Part shown: positions 26,019 through 35,365 of the stretch, piece by piece | Layout of the letters: every line of letters starts with the position of its first letter | Position numbering within the stretch: the first letter of the stretch is position 1 | NCBI RefSeq assembly: GCF_008830185.1 | Contig: NZ_WAGX01000004.1 | Coordinates: forward strand, 806,001-870,000 | DNA length: 64,000 nt | Reading direction: 5' to 3' | Source: Candidatus Galacturonatibacter soehngenii | GTDB lineage: Bacteria; Bacillota; Clostridia; Lachnospirales; Lachnospiraceae | Made by a program: the position numbers and the translations under genes | The notes under the pieces: generated by a model | Databases searched by the model: none | What the model saw: only the letters and a program-made list of their open reading frames with translations | Told to the model about the DNA's origin: nothing

Positions 26019-27390
26019 TTTTTTAGAATTTTTCATTATCAGTACATCTTTTGGGGGAACTCTTTTAGTATGTTTGTGGTGTATCTTTAACAAATTGATA
26101 AATCAATTTATATCAACCAGTGGTAATTACCGTATTTTTAAAGCAATTATCTTGTTTTATATCACTCCCATCGTATATTGGGAAAGATTGTATGATATAA
26201 TTTCAGACGAAGAATTATTAAGTTCGGTACCTATCATTGGATTAATCAATCCACATATGAGCAGAATATTATTTTTACCATTTATCGTCTGGTTTATTGG
26301 GGCCATTATTGTATTTCTTTATACTCTATATACTTATATTTATTTTTATTTTCATGTTTTGAAATACAATGCTCGTATTACTGACCCTACTATCATCGAT
26401 ATGGAAAAGCATATTAGCCAAAAACTAAAGTTAAAGAAATCATTGCCGCTCTATTACAATGATACAATATCTTCACCTATGTTAGCAGGAATTTTGGTTC
26501 CTAAAATACTACTTCCAAGTGGTTTTCCCAGCGAAGATTTAATGGTTATGCTATATCATGAAAATATTCACTACAAGCAACATGATCTTCTTTTTAAGCA
26601 ATTAGGAAATCTTATTCTTTGTTTACATTGGTTTAATCCATTCGTTCATAAACTAACGAAATTAATCAATGAATGGTGTGAATATAATTGCGACAATCTC
26701 TGTTGTAAGAATCATGATTTGTTTTCACCAAAAGAATATGCTTCCACATTGCTCAAACTAGCAACTCTTCCTAGTATGAGTTTTCATCTTAATTACTCTG
26801 CCTTTTCTGAAAAGACAGGACATTTGGAATCTCGTATCAAGCGAATCGTTACGGAAAAGAAATCGTTTCAACATGCTTCTGTTCTCGCATTCGCAACAGG
26901 AATATTCTTCTTTGGTTTTGGTACATTATCAGTGAATGCAGCAAGCAATGAATTTCTTAGTTATTATTATGATTGGTATTACGATACATCAAACTATATA
27001 AAGGAAGAACCTGTACATTTTTTAGTTTCACCTGCTCATGTGATTCCTGGTGAAGAATATGTAGAAACTGGTGTTCGTACTGAAGACGCACCAACTGAAG
27101 ATACCAATGTTACGACTTATTTTTGGAAAATCAAAAAAAATAACGGCATTAATAGTATGAAAATCAAAGTTAAAAAAGGAGATGTTCTTTTCATCGCACA
27201 TGCTATGATGAAGCAAGGGGTTTCTTTACATCATGGCATCATTGATTTAGAGGGAAATATACACTACGTGGATGGCTCCTCTTATGTATTATTTCGCTAT
27301 GAAATAACAGAAGATGGAACTTATACGATATTTTGTCAAAACCCATCGAATGAAGATGTTAACATCAATGGTTTTTATTATTTTGAATAA
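26002..27390 (+). CDS. M56 (BlaR1/MecR1-type) membrane metalloprotease-sensor with a novel extracellular domain
   Basis: 462 residues. About three N-terminal helices (8-30, 45-60, 90-118), a cytosolic-facing M56 zinc protease domain with HENIH (186-190) and EWCEYNCD (224-231), and a fourth helix at 293-312 ending VNAAS. The extracellular part (315-462) has no penicillin-binding motifs (no STFK serine). Residues 375-462 align over their whole length to the secreted protein encoded next, sharing W, GIIDLE and GTYxI positions. No beta-lactamase or PBP gene is linked. By family analogy it would cleave the BlaI-type repressor on sensing a signal; the ligand is unknown. Confidence 0.88.
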   Translation: MMTWISFLEFFIISTSFGGTLLVCLWCIFNKLINQFISTSGNYRIFKAIILFYITPIVYWERLYDIISDEELLSSVPIIGLINPHMSRILFLPFIVWFIGAIIVFLYTLYTYIYFYFHVLKYNARITDPTIIDMEKHISQKLKLKKSLPLYYNDTISSPMLAGILVPKILLPSGFPSEDLMVMLYHENIHYKQHDLLFKQLGNLILCLHWFNPFVHKLTKLINEWCEYNCDNLCCKNHDLFSPKEYASTLLKLATLPSMSFHLNYSAFSEKTGHLESRIKRIVTEKKSFQHASVLAFATGIFFFGFGTLSVNAASNEFLSYYYDWYYDTSNYIKEEPVHFLVSPAHVIPGEEYVETGVRTEDAPTEDTNVTTYFWKIKKNNGINSMKIKVKKGDVLFIAHAMMKQGVSLHHGIIDLEGNIHYVDGSSYVLFRYEITEDGTYTIFCQNPSNEDVNINGFYYFE

Positions 27391-27430
27391 CCAATAAACT
27401 AAAATAGTAATTAATAAGGGGGATATAACT

Positions 27431-27841
27431 ATGAATAAAAAAACACTATTTTACACTTTTATCATGACTTTTGTAATTTTCTTTACACCAATCCAAGCGC
27501 TTGCTACTACAACTAATATGCGTGCCAAAAGCAATGATGACATTATATCTGTGCAAAGTGCTGATACTTCTATCGTTTGGAAACTTGCATCAAATGACTC
27601 GAAAACGAGAAAAATCTACTTAAGCAAAGATCAAACTATAACCGTTAGTTGCACAGTTACCTCTAGTACTGCTATGTCACGCATCGGTATTATTGACTTA
27701 GAAGATACCTATCATGTAAAAAGTATCCGTGGAGGCGGCTATTGTTCCTTTACAGCTCCAAGTTCAGGAACATACAAAATATATGTAAAGAATACAAGTA
27801 GTATCTCTCTAACCGCAGTAGTTAATTATGCGATAGAATAA
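27431..27841 (+). CDS. Small secreted beta-rich protein homologous to the sensor domain of its neighbour
   Basis: 136 residues. Signal peptide with a hydrophobic core at 5-22 and likely cleavage after ALA (residue 25). The mature part from Trp50 to the C-terminal Glu136 aligns end to end, with one single-residue gap, to residues 375-462 of the M56 protein (WKL, GIIDLE, GTYKIYVKN). Probably exported or surface-loose; no anchor motif. Third gene of the unit, 40 bases after the M56 gene, with GGGGG-like site and its own terminator after it. I do not recognise a known family. Confidence 0.8.
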   Translation: MNKKTLFYTFIMTFVIFFTPIQALATTTNMRAKSNDDIISVQSADTSIVWKLASNDSKTRKIYLSKDQTITVSCTVTSSTAMSRIGIIDLEDTYHVKSIRGGGYCSFTAPSSGTYKIYVKNTSSISLTAVVNYAIE

Positions 27842-27848
27842 ATGATAC

Positions 27849-27880
27849 AAGCCAATACATTTTGTGTATTGGCTTTTTTA
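27849..27880 (+). terminator. Terminator of the blaI-like unit
   Basis: AAGCCAATACA, a five-base loop, TGTATTGGCTT and then TTTTT. Strong intrinsic terminator just past the secreted-protein stop. Confidence 0.9.
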
Positions 27881-27893
27881 TATGAGAAAAGAA

Positions 27894-28865
27894 TTATTTA
27901 TCATACAAATGACATGATACCATATGACCGTTGCCCATATTCTTTTCATTTGGAGCCTTTGTCTTACATATCTCCATACACTCTCTGCATCTTGTATGAA
28001 ATTTACATCCTTTAGGTGGGTTTGCAGGAGAAGGAATGTTTCCTTTTAATACGATTCGATTAAGTTTTGCCAAAGGGTCTGGAACTGGTATCGCACTAAA
28101 AAGTGCTTTGGTATAGGGATGTAGCGGATTCGAAAAAATATCCTCTGTACTTCCCATCTCAACCAAACCTCCAAGATACATAACTCCAACTGTATCACAA
28201 ATATGTTCTACGACCGAAAGATCATGTGATATAAATAAGTAAGTAAGGCCGTATTCTGCTTGTAAATCTTCTAACAAGTTGATAATCTGCGCCTGTATCG
28301 ATACGTCAAGTGCTGATACAGGTTCATCGCAAACGATAAATTCTGGATTCAATGCAAGTGCTCTTGCAATGCATATTCTTTGGCGCTGTCCGCCCGAAAA
28401 TTCATGCGGATATCGATCCTTATGATAAACTTGTAGTCCGCAAGAAAGCATTATCCGATTCAAATGTTCTTCATATTTATCCTTTGGAACTAGATTATGC
28501 TCTTTTACTGCTTCACCAATAATTTCACCAACTGGCAATCTAGGTGATAGGCTAGAATAAGGATCCTGAAAAATAATCTGCATTTTGGTACGAAGCTCTC
28601 TTAATTCTTTTTTATGCAAACTATGTACCTCTTTTTCATAAAATAAAACTTCTCCTTCAGTCTTATCTAACAAACGAAGAATCGTTCTTCCAGTTGTTGA
28701 TTTTCCGCAACCTGATTCCCCCACCAATCCCATGGTAGTCCCTTTCTTAATTGTAAAGCTGACATCATCTACGGCTTTTACTGTACCCTTTCGTTTTCCT
28801 AAGGGACCGCTTTTAATTGGAAAATACTTCTTTAAATGTTTCACTTCTATTATATTGTCAGCCAT
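27894..28865 (-). CDS. oppF: Oligopeptide ABC transporter ATPase OppF
   Basis: One of the two cytosolic ATPases energising peptide uptake. 323 residues with Walker A GESGCGKST, Q-loop FQDPYSSLSP, signature FSGGQRQR, Walker B IVCDEPVSALD, and the C-terminal Opp/Dpp extension with cysteines (CKFHTRCRECMEIC) that binds a cluster in some family members. Its ATG overlaps the oppD stop (TAATG). Confidence 0.93.
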   Translation of the reverse strand: MADNIIEVKHLKKYFPIKSGPLGKRKGTVKAVDDVSFTIKKGTTMGLVGESGCGKSTTGRTILRLLDKTEGEVLFYEKEVHSLHKKELRELRTKMQIIFQDPYSSLSPRLPVGEIIGEAVKEHNLVPKDKYEEHLNRIMLSCGLQVYHKDRYPHEFSGGQRQRICIARALALNPEFIVCDEPVSALDVSIQAQIINLLEDLQAEYGLTYLFISHDLSVVEHICDTVGVMYLGGLVEMGSTEDIFSNPLHPYTKALFSAIPVPDPLAKLNRIVLKGNIPSPANPPKGCKFHTRCRECMEICKTKAPNEKNMGNGHMVSCHLYDK

Positions 28866-30034
28866 TAGCCCTTATCCTCCTCTCGAAATATGTCATAGTG
28901 GCGATAGCAACTTACAAAATGAGTTGGCGATAATTGCACTAATTCAGGGTATATTCCCGCACAGACCTCTAAACACATTTCACATCTATCTTTGAAATAA
29001 CAATAATCTGGCATATTAATTGGATTGGGAACTTTACCTGGTATGCTGTATAATCGACCCACTTTCTTACCTACTGCTGGCTTACTATTCATTAGGCCTA
29101 TTGTATACGGATGACATGGATTGGAAAATATTTCTGCCACTGTTCCTTTTTCTACAATACGTCCCGCATACATGACTACTACATAATCAGCCATTTCTGC
29201 TATGACTCCAAGATCGTGCGTAATTAGCATGATGCTACTGTTGATACGAACCTTTAAATCTCTTAAAAGATCTAATATCTGCGCCTGAATCGTTACATCA
29301 AGTGCGGTAGTTGGCTCGTCTGCAATGATAAGTTCTGGATCACAAGCAAGGCCCATGGCTATCATGACACGCTGACGCATTCCACCTGATAATTCATGCG
29401 GATACATTTTGTAGACCCCTTCACTATTTGCAATGCCAACTAGTTCAAGCATTTCTATGGTACGTTTTTTAATATCCTCTTTGTTCATTTGCGGGTAGTG
29501 CAAAGCAATTACCTCATCCACTTGAAGACCAATTCGAAATACGGGATTTAAACTAGTCATTGGCTCTTGGAATATCATTGACAGCTTATTTCCACGAAGC
29601 TTTTGCATCTTTGCCGTTGGCATTTTGGTCACATCAACTACTTCATTACCTGTATTAAAACGGATTGCACCTTCCACAACTTGCCCTTGCGGTCTTTGTA
29701 CAAGCTGCATTAAGGATAAACTAGTTACTGATTTTCCACATCCTGACTCACCAACTACACCAACTGTTTTTCCTTTTGGTATATCAAAGGATACGCCATT
29801 GACTGATTTTACAACACCAACATCAGAGAAGAAATATGTATGGAGATTGTCAAATTCAACAACATTGTTTGGATTCTTCATTTTTGTCACATATTCCGCT
29901 TTGGGAATCACTTTTCGATTTCTCTTCTTCTCGTACCCGTTGGTAATCTTTCGGTTTTCTTTTGAAATTCTTCTCGATTCTTTTGCTGATATATAATTGG
30001 CATCTTTTGCCCCATTTTTTATAAATATAGCCAT
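28865..30034 (-). CDS. oppD: Oligopeptide ABC transporter ATPase OppD with basic N-terminal extension
   Basis: 389 residues. The first about 55 are lysine/arginine-rich and not part of the family. Then comes a normal OppD: Walker A GESGCGKSV, FQEPMTSLNP, signature LSGGMRQR, Walker B IIADEPTTALD and the C-terminal CYFKDRCEMCLEVC cluster. Ten bases after oppC with AGGAGG before the ATG. The extension could be a membrane- or partner-binding tail. Confidence 0.93.
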   Translation of the reverse strand: MAIFIKNGAKDANYISAKESRRISKENRKITNGYEKKRNRKVIPKAEYVTKMKNPNNVVEFDNLHTYFFSDVGVVKSVNGVSFDIPKGKTVGVVGESGCGKSVTSLSLMQLVQRPQGQVVEGAIRFNTGNEVVDVTKMPTAKMQKLRGNKLSMIFQEPMTSLNPVFRIGLQVDEVIALHYPQMNKEDIKKRTIEMLELVGIANSEGVYKMYPHELSGGMRQRVMIAMGLACDPELIIADEPTTALDVTIQAQILDLLRDLKVRINSSIMLITHDLGVIAEMADYVVVMYAGRIVEKGTVAEIFSNPCHPYTIGLMNSKPAVGKKVGRLYSIPGKVPNPINMPDYCYFKDRCEMCLEVCAGIYPELVQLSPTHFVSCYRHYDIFREEDKG

Positions 30035-30043
30035 ACTTACCTC

Positions 30044-31783
30044 CTACCGTTTCATCTTAGGATCAAATGCATCACGAAGACCATCACCAATAAAGTTAAA
30101 CCCTAACACCGTAATAAGAATTAAAAGACCAGCTGGTATCCATATGAACCAGAAGTTCGTCATTACATAAACATCATTTACTGCATTTACGATATTCCCC
30201 CAAGATGCATACGGGTATTTTACACCTAGACCAAAGAAACTAAGAGTTGCTTCCAGTAAGATTACATCACCAAGTCCCATAGTTGCCATTACAACAATCT
30301 GTGGAATTACATTTGGAATTAAATGCTTAAATATTCGTTTTGAAGTACGAATTCCTGTAGCTTCCGTGGCAATCATAAATTCTTGTTCTCTTAATGATAA
30401 TATCTGCCCACGCACCATTCTAGCTACTTTAGGCCAGGTTAAAATTCCTAGTACAACGCACAAGAAATAGATTCGAATACTCGGATTAATTTTCATAAAA
30501 TCCATAATAGCACCTAAAATAATATACAAAGGCATGGACGGTATACAGTTGAAAACATCTACCATTCTCATACAAAACGTATCCATCCAACCACCAAAAT
30601 ATCCAGACACTCCACCAATGAGAATTCCAAGAACGATTTCTAATATTACTACCACAAAACCAATTAACAAAGAGATACGTCCACCATACATTAATCTTGT
30701 CATGACATCCATTCCATTTCCATCTGTTCCAAGCCAATGCTTTAAAGACGGTGATTCATAAGTATTATTTACCTGTGTACTCACTTCTCTTTTTACCGTA
30801 TATTGTGTATGATTGCGTTCGATAACGTACTGTTCAATCTCTCCTAACTCATTTGTGAATGCAAGCTTTGTTTTATTACTTCTAATTGCTTGTTCCAATG
30901 CTAATTTAAAATCGATGCTTAAGAATACATCCGAAGCAATTGCCTTAATACTATATTCGGATGCGCTTGCATACTCTTTTCCTTCTAAGTAAAACAATGC
31001 CGATTGATCTCGAATTTCCAGTGTATAAGTAAGTCCATCCGCTTCAAAAGATGTTTGGTTTTTGGCGATTGCTTTTTGTGCTTCTACTTTAAATTCCGAA
31101 GTAAGACTTGTATCTTTTGTATAAGTATGAAATATCATTGTTGTTGCAATCGATACTTCTTCTGCCAAAGAAATTATATCCATCTTTCCGCTTTTTGTAA
31201 TGACATATGTAACATTCTCTACTTCAAATGACTGCCCATCTGCTGCAACTGCGTTTGCATAGGCTTCTTTCATAGAATCCGTAAACAAAACATCACCTGT
31301 TTGGTTAAAGGAGGTGATACCTTTTACCGTCATTACACTTCCCACTTCTTTTAATTGTACAATCCGATACATCCTTTCCGTTTCTTTTATTAATGTATAG
31401 ACAACGTCACCAGAAGTAAATGAGTCACTGTCTTTATTAATTGCTAATATCATATCGGCCTTGGCGAGTGCAGGAAATTCTTTTTCCTTGGCATCCGTAA
31501 ACTGATATTCTTTATTTATACTGGCTCCTGCATAATCTTTTAATGCCGTTTCATAAGTACGAAATACTTCTCTTTCTCCATATGGAGACAAGACTCCACC
31601 AATGAAAGAAAAAGAAAACATGAATACAATTATGATGAGTCCAACTAATGCCAAGTGGTTTCTTAAGAATCTCTTGGTAACAAGCATTCCAGGAGATAAC
31701 ACCAAAACTCTTTGCTCATCATCCAAAGCATTGGCTTTGTTACTATCTTGATTGTTGTTTTTTTTATTCTCTATATTTGCCAT
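30044..31783 (-). CDS. oppC: Oligopeptide ABC transporter permease OppC with a large repeat-containing insert
   Basis: 579 residues, almost twice the usual 300. Residues 1-35 are polar and 41-65 form TM1. The normal core resumes at about 348 (LKHWLGTDGNGMDV) with five helices and the EAA loop (EATGIRTSKRIFKHLIPN). Between them, residues 70-345 form a hydrophilic insert expected on the outer face. I see about four repeats in it starting near 101, 164, 224 and 285, with the shared pattern of an Ala-rich helix (FKxxAxxAI), then SFxxxxxxYxI. See findings. ATG with GAGGGGG. Confidence 0.9.
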   Translation of the reverse strand: MANIENKKNNNQDSNKANALDDEQRVLVLSPGMLVTKRFLRNHLALVGLIIIVFMFSFSFIGGVLSPYGEREVFRTYETALKDYAGASINKEYQFTDAKEKEFPALAKADMILAINKDSDSFTSGDVVYTLIKETERMYRIVQLKEVGSVMTVKGITSFNQTGDVLFTDSMKEAYANAVAADGQSFEVENVTYVITKSGKMDIISLAEEVSIATTMIFHTYTKDTSLTSEFKVEAQKAIAKNQTSFEADGLTYTLEIRDQSALFYLEGKEYASASEYSIKAIASDVFLSIDFKLALEQAIRSNKTKLAFTNELGEIEQYVIERNHTQYTVKREVSTQVNNTYESPSLKHWLGTDGNGMDVMTRLMYGGRISLLIGFVVVILEIVLGILIGGVSGYFGGWMDTFCMRMVDVFNCIPSMPLYIILGAIMDFMKINPSIRIYFLCVVLGILTWPKVARMVRGQILSLREQEFMIATEATGIRTSKRIFKHLIPNVIPQIVVMATMGLGDVILLEATLSFFGLGVKYPYASWGNIVNAVNDVYVMTNFWFIWIPAGLLILITVLGFNFIGDGLRDAFDPKMKR

Positions 31784-31795
31784 AGCTTCCCCCTC

Positions 31796-32782
31796 TTAGT
31801 TTATTCTTACACGTGGGTCGACAACTGCATACAAAATGTCTGCGATAATTGTTCCAAGTAGCGTCAAGAATGCTAAAAACACAATATAAAACATAGTAAA
31901 TGGTATATCTCCTTGAATCATTGACTGATAAGAAGTATATCCAATCCCTGGAATCTGAAATATCGTTTCTGTAACCATAGCTCCCGCAAACAAATTGGGG
32001 ATCGAACTTCCAAGTAAGGTTATAATTGGAATTAAAGTATTACGAAATGCATGATAATTAATAACCTTTTTTTCCGCCAGTCCTTTTGCTCTAGCAGTTC
32101 TTATATAATCCGCATTCAAGACTTCTAACATATTTGTTCTTGTATATCTCATTAAACTTCCCATACTGATTATTGTTAGTGTGATAACTGGTAATACATA
32201 ATGCTTTGCTATATCTAAAAATTGTCCAATAGCACTCAACTGCTCATGCATTCTTCCCACGACTCCAAACAAATCAAACCAACCTAATTTAATTGAAAAT
32301 ACATACTTTAAAAGAGTTGCTAAAAAAAAGCTTGGAATAGAAATACCTATCAGTGCAAGTACTGTAACCGCATAGTCTGTCTTACTATATTGCTTTTTTG
32401 CGGATAAAATACCAAGCGGAATGGCAATGATAATTTCTAAAATAAAAGATGCGAATCCAAGTGCAAAGGAATGCCAAATAACTTTACTAAATTTAACTGT
32501 TACTGGAAGATTCCAATACCACGAATCACCAAAATCACCAACAATTGCCTTACTAGCCCATTTGATGTATCCTTGCAATACTCCTACGTCAAGACCATAA
32601 GCTTTATTTAACTGGTCAATCCACTCTTGATACGTCTTAGCACCTGGCTTTGTTGACAAGATTCTTGCTTGTGTCTCTACATAACTTGAAGGCATACATC
32701 TCATAATGCCATAGATTATAAAAGAAACAAAAAATAAGATTACGATGCTTTGCAAAAGTCTTCTTATAACAAATTTCTTCAT
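31796..32782 (-). CDS. oppB: Oligopeptide ABC transporter permease OppB
   Basis: 328 residues with the usual six helices, N-terminal KKFVIRRLLQSIVILF, and the EAA loop (ARAKGLAEKKVINYHAFRN). Ordinary length, unlike OppC. ATG with GGAGAGG. Follows oppA after a 105-base gap that contains two hairpins. Confidence 0.95.
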   Translation of the reverse strand: MKKFVIRRLLQSIVILFFVSFIIYGIMRCMPSSYVETQARILSTKPGAKTYQEWIDQLNKAYGLDVGVLQGYIKWASKAIVGDFGDSWYWNLPVTVKFSKVIWHSFALGFASFILEIIIAIPLGILSAKKQYSKTDYAVTVLALIGISIPSFFLATLLKYVFSIKLGWFDLFGVVGRMHEQLSAIGQFLDIAKHYVLPVITLTIISMGSLMRYTRTNMLEVLNADYIRTARAKGLAEKKVINYHAFRNTLIPIITLLGSSIPNLFAGAMVTETIFQIPGIGYTSYQSMIQGDIPFTMFYIVFLAFLTLLGTIIADILYAVVDPRVRIN

Positions 32783-32817
32783 CTATATCCTCTCCTGATT
32801 TTTATTCATTGGTTAAC

Positions 32818-32880
32818 AACACCAATTTGGACATGCGTTCATATACAAATTGGTGCAGTTAACACGACAGTTAACTGCAC
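32818..32880 (-). other. Tandem hairpins between oppA and oppB
   Basis: ACCAATTTG with CAAATTGGT (32821-32854), directly followed by GTGCAGTTAAC with GTTAACTGCAC (32853-32880, perfect 11 bp). No T-run. Position suggests an mRNA stabiliser or partial terminator that keeps oppA messenger higher than the permease part. Confidence 0.6.
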
Positions 32881-32887
32881 CGTTAAA

Positions 32888-35230
32888 TTACTTTTTCATT
32901 TCAAAGTTCTGAATATCTCGATACCATTCATAGTAAGTAGATATGTCTTGTGTAATACTATCAAGATTTACCCTTTCTGCACTAAAAATTACGCAATTTT
33001 GTCTTTGGTATATTGGGATTTCTACTGCCCAATCTAAGATAATATCAAGGCATTGTTTGTAAATGGCTTTACGATAAGTCTGATCATCACTTGTTCTTGC
33101 CGTCATAATCAATTGATCTAACTCTTCATCATCAATGGAATAACGATTATCAATTCCAAATCCGTTTCCTGGAATATTATCGCTATGATAGATCTGATAC
33201 ATATCAGGATCATTATCCGCTTGCCAAGCCGCACACCAGATTTCCTGTGTTCCACTATCCAAAGTGGTCCATAGCTGGCTGGAATCAGAAAAATCATTAA
33301 TTGTTAGAGTGATACCTATTTCTTCTAAAGCTGCTTTTGTATCTGTTAATACACCAAAAGATGGGTGATCTCCTGTTCCATCGGCTCCAATTAATACTTC
33401 ATATTCCAATTTAGCACCATCTGGGGCCGCAGTTACTTTATTGTTGTCAACGGTATAGCCTGCTACTTGTAAGAAGGATAGTGCTGCTGTTTTTGCGGCA
33501 ATGTACTTATCTTCTGCTGACATGGAGTCGGTATAAATGGTATTCCCTTCTACATCTTTTGCAAATGCTATCTGGTAATCAGAGTCAGATTTTTGTGGTG
33601 CTGCCCATGATGTATTCGAAATCGGATACTGAATTACACTTGCTGCATCTCCATAATAGGAATCAACAGAAACTTCACGATACACTGCAAAGATAGTGGA
33701 AAGTGCTTTTCTTAAGTTTTTTGAAGCATCAGATGCAGGATCTCCACCTACATTTACCGTGTTTGCATTGATACCGATATAGCCATATCCACGATTATCC
33801 ACTGTACTTAAATAAATCTTATCCCCTTGTGTTTCGCCATTGCTATTTTCACTTTTAATTTGGTCAAAATTAGTCTTACTTCCGTTTGGATCTGTAATAT
33901 CAACTGTTCCTTGCACTAAGCCTGCAATCTTATCTGCATCCGTTGATTCTTTAAACTGAAGATATTTAATCTTTGGTGCACCTAAGAAATAATTTTCATT
34001 TGCTTCATAATAAATTACTTTATTTTCGTATTTTATAAATTTATATGGACCTGCTCCAAGCGGAGTTGTTGTTTTTTCCTTAACACTTGAAATATCTCCT
34101 CTAGTAAAACCAAATTGATTTTCATTGTAATTATAAAGGGATTCATCTCCATAATAATGCATTGGCGCACACTCTAAGTCAAAAGCATAGATAACGGTTG
34201 CGTCAAATCCATTTGTTTGAATCTGTACTTCATAATCACTTATTTTTTTAATACCTTCAATATTTGGAACTTCTTCGCCTTCACCTGCGGCCTTTTTTTG
34301 TTCTACTATGTAACTTTCTGCTAACTTATTTACGTCTGCATCGTAGTTGGACTCATCACTTGCATATGCTTTTCCTAATGCTTTATAATCTGCACCATAC
34401 ATTTCAATTAAATCTTTTAGTACCTGCTGTTCATCGGCTGCTTTCGTTGAATCATATGATTCGTCTTTTGAATAGAAAAAGGCAAACAAATCTTTTGTTT
34501 CTGGATACTGCTGTGTATAAGTCTTATAAGACTCATCTCCATAGAGGGAAGCTGCCCATTCTAATTCACTTGTAAGCGTTGGCACAATAATGGTTTCTTT
34601 GATTTGTGTTGCTAAAGCTTCTGGCATTACTTTTATGGTTGCTTGAATCTCATCTGTTGTAATTGAGTCTGCTACAGTACTGTTTGCACGATAATTTTTC
34701 ATACCAATAACTGGCTTTGAATTAAAGGTTAAAGGGCCGTCGTAAGATGGATCCGAGATAACGTAGAGGGTAAAAATAATATCATCCGCTGTTAGTTTTT
34801 CTCCATCACTAAAGGTCACATCATCACGAATTTGAATGTCATAAGTAGTGATGTTAGATGCCTCATCATAGGATGTTGTGATATTTGATAGACCATTATA
34901 TGTATAATCTGTACCATTAAAGTTTTTGGTTTCCCCATCTTTTGCTTTTTCTACTATCGCACCTGCTCGGTCAAATGTGCCAATCCTAGTCTGCGTTATG
35001 GTTTGTGCATGTTGGTCAAATACTGTACTTGCAAAAAAAGGACTGAATTTTTCACTAAATGGACTATATCCAACCACTAACGGTGTTTCATCCGAAGTGG
35101 ATGTTGGTTCTTGTGTATTGTTCGCATCTTCACTTTGCGTTACTTCTTTTGTCGCATCTTTGGAACCACACGCCGTTAATAACGTTATCGTCATCGCAGT
35201 GGCAAGAAAAAGCGAGAAAAATTTCTTCAT
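32888..35230 (-). CDS. oppA: Oligopeptide-binding lipoprotein OppA, enlarged
   Basis: 780 residues, about 200 more than typical. Lipoprotein signal with LTACGSKD lipobox (Cys21), so it is anchored to the outer face of the membrane. The SBP_bac_5 fold is recognisable: PLVVGYSPFSEKFSPFF, the FSDGEKLTADDIIFTLY strand, and the C-terminal half with WQADNDPDMY. A mostly helical, Asp/Lys/Tyr-rich segment around residues 210-320 looks inserted. First gene of oppABCDF, with pepF just upstream. Confidence 0.92.
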   Translation of the reverse strand: MKKFFSLFLATAMTITLLTACGSKDATKEVTQSEDANNTQEPTSTSDETPLVVGYSPFSEKFSPFFASTVFDQHAQTITQTRIGTFDRAGAIVEKAKDGETKNFNGTDYTYNGLSNITTSYDEASNITTYDIQIRDDVTFSDGEKLTADDIIFTLYVISDPSYDGPLTFNSKPVIGMKNYRANSTVADSITTDEIQATIKVMPEALATQIKETIIVPTLTSELEWAASLYGDESYKTYTQQYPETKDLFAFFYSKDESYDSTKAADEQQVLKDLIEMYGADYKALGKAYASDESNYDADVNKLAESYIVEQKKAAGEGEEVPNIEGIKKISDYEVQIQTNGFDATVIYAFDLECAPMHYYGDESLYNYNENQFGFTRGDISSVKEKTTTPLGAGPYKFIKYENKVIYYEANENYFLGAPKIKYLQFKESTDADKIAGLVQGTVDITDPNGSKTNFDQIKSENSNGETQGDKIYLSTVDNRGYGYIGINANTVNVGGDPASDASKNLRKALSTIFAVYREVSVDSYYGDAASVIQYPISNTSWAAPQKSDSDYQIAFAKDVEGNTIYTDSMSAEDKYIAAKTAALSFLQVAGYTVDNNKVTAAPDGAKLEYEVLIGADGTGDHPSFGVLTDTKAALEEIGITLTINDFSDSSQLWTTLDSGTQEIWCAAWQADNDPDMYQIYHSDNIPGNGFGIDNRYSIDDEELDQLIMTARTSDDQTYRKAIYKQCLDIILDWAVEIPIYQRQNCVIFSAERVNLDSITQDISTYYEWYRDIQNFEMKK

Positions 35231-35323
35231 AAATAATACCCTCCTTTATTTTTGTTTATAGTAAATTGCGTTAAGAACTAACCCTTCGCATACTATACAG
35301 TAAGTACAACATATATTTTTTAA

Positions 35324-35356
35324 AAAGAGGTGATTTGTATTAATCATCACCTCTTT
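35324..35356 (-). terminator. Terminator after pepF
   Basis: AAAGAGGTGAT and ATCACCTCTTT form an 11-bp stem with an 11-base loop; on the minus strand it is followed by TTAAAAAA. Separates pepF from oppA. Confidence 0.8.
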
Positions 35357-35365
35357 AATTTTTAC

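Noticed and set aside
25632-27390. Beta-lactam resistance regulator (BlaI/BlaR1)
   Set aside because: The sensor domain has no penicillin-binding motifs and no beta-lactamase or PBP gene is linked, so the usual role is not supported.
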